Positions 61,763 to 64,000 of a stretch of DNA of 64,000 bases are shown here, in pieces. The notes under the pieces were generated by a model. That model saw only the letters and a list, made by a program, of their open reading frames with translations. It searched no databases and was not told where the DNA came from. The stretch comes from Acanthaster planci. Taxonomy: Eukaryota > Echinodermata > Asteroidea > Valvatida > Acanthasteridae. Location of the stretch: the NCBI RefSeq assembly GCF_001949145.1, contig NW_019091405.1, positions 689,167 through 753,166 on the forward strand, given 5' to 3'. The position numbers and the translations under genes were made by a program. Position 1 is the first letter of the stretch. Each line of letters starts with the position of its first letter.

Positions 61763-63724
61763 ATGACTGAAGCTACGATGAGCGGGGCCCCCGTGAGCGG
61801 CGAGGGCTTCCTGTGCCAAGTGTGCAATTTGGACTACGGCACCTGGACCCAGTTTGAGGAGCACTTCTGGTCCATGATCCACCACAAACAGCTGGAAGTT
61901 CGATACGGCAGGTTTGTGTGAAAACAAGGTTCTGGCCCAAGGGTCAGTAGCTTCACCCTTGAACTGAGCTGAGAAGTTCAGCTTCCCTGTACGTACATGT
62001 AGCTGTTAAATGATGGATTTGATTTCAATATTATTACGAAGTATTTCTAGTAATGACACCGAGGATTCCTCAAAAGCGCCCTAGGCACTGTAGCTCGCAA
62101 GCCTGAAGAAACCTGTAGAGAGGAGACAGTGAGAAGCCGTTACAGTTTCAGAGGTGGGAGGAAAACCCCAAAGGAATAATGACTACATATATCTTATCCA
62201 TCATGCCCCCTCTTATCTGTTCTTTTTATTAGAAGATGGATGGAAATGAAACTCACCCTATTATGAACTGTTCTGAAACAGGTGAAAAAGATGCCATTAT
62301 GTGCTGAAATCACCTTTTGTAATGGTCAGAATAGTGTGGATCCTCCATAAGTTTGAGGTGCATGGGAGAGCATTAATAAACAAGATTACTGGCCTGGATT
62401 TGGGTATACATGTGTTGGCTCTGAATTGCACTGTCTGCAGATTAAATAGCCACATCATACACATGATTTGCAACATTTTTATTTCGAAATCTCCTCCTAC
62501 AGTGAGTGCTCCCTTTGTAGGCATCAAGGTTAGCTTGCCACTTGGAGTCGCATTCTCGTCACACTGCAATGCACTCGTAGGTACTGACCTCGTGTAAGGA
62601 CAGTGCAACAGACTGTACCCCGTTTAATAAATCAAGGACAAGATAAGTCAGTCATCACGTCACAGACTTTGAAAGCTGCAGAGGTTTTACTTACACAACA
62701 CAGGAGTTGCTCAAGGGATCTATGTGAAATAAAAATGCCAGAAAGTACCTTGATTGAGCCTACAATATGGTCGTTGATGCAGTGTACGTCTGTCCTTGCT
62801 TTCCCTCTGCAGCGGCAAGACTCACGTTTGCTGTTTGTGCCGATCCAGGAGCGACTCGCTGTCAGATTATGCCAAGCACCTCATTAGCTTGACACACAGA
62901 GACGCAGTTGATAAGCGCAAGAAGCAAAAACAGCTGGAAGTGGCTGCAAATTCGTCGAGGCAAAGGTAAAAACCAAGTGAAAGAGCTCGTTTGGGGGACA
63001 AGCCTTTCAACCAGTGACAATTTTCCCTCATTATTCCTATGTACTGATGATGTCACACTTCAAGCTTTCTTATGTGAGCCAGGAGGGGACAGCAGATTTA
63101 AAGTTCCATGGAAGAGCATAATTGTAAACAAAGTGTGATCTCATCAAAACATAGGCCAATCGTGAGACAGGTCTAAAATTGCCGACCATTACATCCATTG
63201 CTCTTGTCATCGCTCTAATGACCCCATGAATTGGCAGTTGGATTTTTCGAGCAAGTACATATACCTTGGGGGAAATTTCAGTGGTCCTTGAGGAGTGAAA
63301 ACTCCCGACCTGAAAACCAACATACCTGTGCGAAATGTTACGATAACTAACAAATCAACTTTTCAGCTGGATTTAAGTCACTTCTCTGCTCAGTCCCAGG
63401 TTGGCCAATTCTGCGTATTCCTCAGAATTTATATAGAAGCTCTCTGATCAGCGCAAGAAGGGTTAAAATGAATCCGAAACAATTTCTCCAGGCCTGCATC
63501 TGTAATGTCTCGGGCTGTGTCGCACACTTTCTGCTGTCTGGCCATAATATTGTCATATTTGAGCTTCATCCGAAGTTCATGTCTGACAATTATGGAGGAA
63601 CTCTTTATATTTGGAGCAGCGCTATGTCTTATTTCTTCATTCTCTTTTATTTCTAGCAAAAAGAATGAACCACAGCCTACAGAGGCACCGGGCAGTAGAC
63701 ACCAAGGGAATCATAACCCTACAG
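61763..63724 (+). CDS. ZNF106: ZNF106-like zinc-finger protein, N-terminal three coding exons (partial)
   Basis: Coding exons 61763-61911 (within an exon starting at 61714 after CCTCCCTCAG), 62813-62965 and 63657-63724. Phases 2, 2 and 1 agree; the last exon ends at a GT donor, so the protein continues beyond 64000. Residues 1-14 precede two zinc fingers of the C-X2-C-X12-H-X5-H type. The first (CQVC..H..H) includes SMIHHKQLEVRYG and the second (CCLC..H..H) includes LSDYAKHLISLTHRDAVDKR. This pair, with HH-x-x-LE after finger one and LSxYAKH in finger two, resembles the start of human ZNF106, a nuclear RNA-associated protein linked to splicing. Only about 123 residues are visible, so the long middle and WD-repeat end expected for ZNF106 cannot be checked. 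The symbol rests on this N-terminal match. The first donor is GTTTGT, a non-optimal but acceptable site. Confidence 0.78.
62045..62184 (-). mobile_element. SINE fragment, inverted 5'-truncated copy of the 58349-58630 family
   Basis: Read on the minus strand this matches about 58490-58615: GGTTTTCCTCCCACCTCT, TTCTCACTGTCTCCTCTCTA, TTCAGGCTTGCGAGCTAC and GTGCCTAGGGCGCTTTTGAG. The tRNA-like head is missing, as with incomplete reverse transcription. It lies in intron 1 of the ZNF106-like gene. Confidence 0.9.
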
Positions 63725-64000
63725 GTTGGTTTTCATCCATAAATCATTGCTTTCAAGTTGTCTAGATTCACTGTGTGTTTCACAGTCATTCATAAAAGGT
63801 AGAACGGGTTGGGATTATGTGGCTTGATTATTCCACCACCACTGACGACATTTTAGAGTGACAGTGTTGTATTCGAGTCCATCATAAGTCATTTAGTCTT
63901 AAAACCAATTCACTAGCTATTCAAATGAGCTGTGACAAAAGCATTTCTTTTGCCTTTGTTCACCCTGTTACTTGTGACTAGCTTTGTGAAAGGACTTGTG

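Noticed and set aside
1-64000. CRISPR arrays, insertion sequences, operons or phage genes
   Set aside because: The window is plainly intron-bearing animal DNA; the direct repeats seen are tandem satellites or transposons, not spacer arrays.

Overview
This window is eukaryotic (metazoan) genomic DNA. It has short coding exons with GT/AG introns, about 60 kb of intron and intergenic sequence crowded with interspersed repeats, one assembly gap (N run), and no operons. The gene content (NPC2, MOK, DNPH1, MAD2L1BP and a ZNF106-like gene), together with very frequent TACATGTA-type and taggcct-type motifs, suggests a marine invertebrate deuterostome, most likely an echinoderm, with amphioxus or a hemichordate also possible. 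The phylum is an inference; the gene identities are much firmer.

Layout. Positions 1-7.2 kb hold no recognisable coding sequence, apart from an AATTGG-rich tandem array and the probable 3' side of the first gene. A complete four-exon NPC2 homolog lies on the minus strand (7199-12392). It is divergent from a complete 13-exon MOK (MAPK/MAK/MRK-overlapping kinase) gene on the plus strand (15589-38377). The 3.2 kb between them holds a tandem repeat, a palindromic foldback element, one end-type hAT relic and a repeat whose inverted second copy sits in MOK intron 1. MOK introns carry two hAT-like elements with intact 8-bp target duplications, foldback elements and an element with the N gap. Convergent with MOK are two tandem minus-strand DNPH1 (Rcl) paralogs: copy B at 43215-45360 and copy A at 45709-49253. 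Copy A keeps all the active-site residues I can place; copy B has lost two. A large foldback element separates copy A from the divergent plus-strand MAD2L1BP (p31comet) gene (51432-54506), whose single intron holds a decayed non-LTR retrotransposon. The right end is repeat-rich, with a tRNA-derived SINE and a second inverted fragment of it, and hairpin elements. It then carries the first three coding exons of a ZNF106-like zinc-finger gene, which continues past the window.

The genes do not form one pathway. They cover lysosomal sterol transfer (NPC2), a CMGC-family kinase (MOK), nucleotide-pool hydrolysis (DNPH1), spindle-checkpoint silencing (MAD2L1BP) and a nuclear zinc-finger protein. Exons were joined by hand from splice sites and reading-frame phase, and every junction listed keeps the frame. 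No transcript evidence was available. No new molecular system was found. The most notable points are the diverged DNPH1 duplicate, the diverged insertion in MAD2L1BP, and several small palindromic repeat families present in more than one copy.
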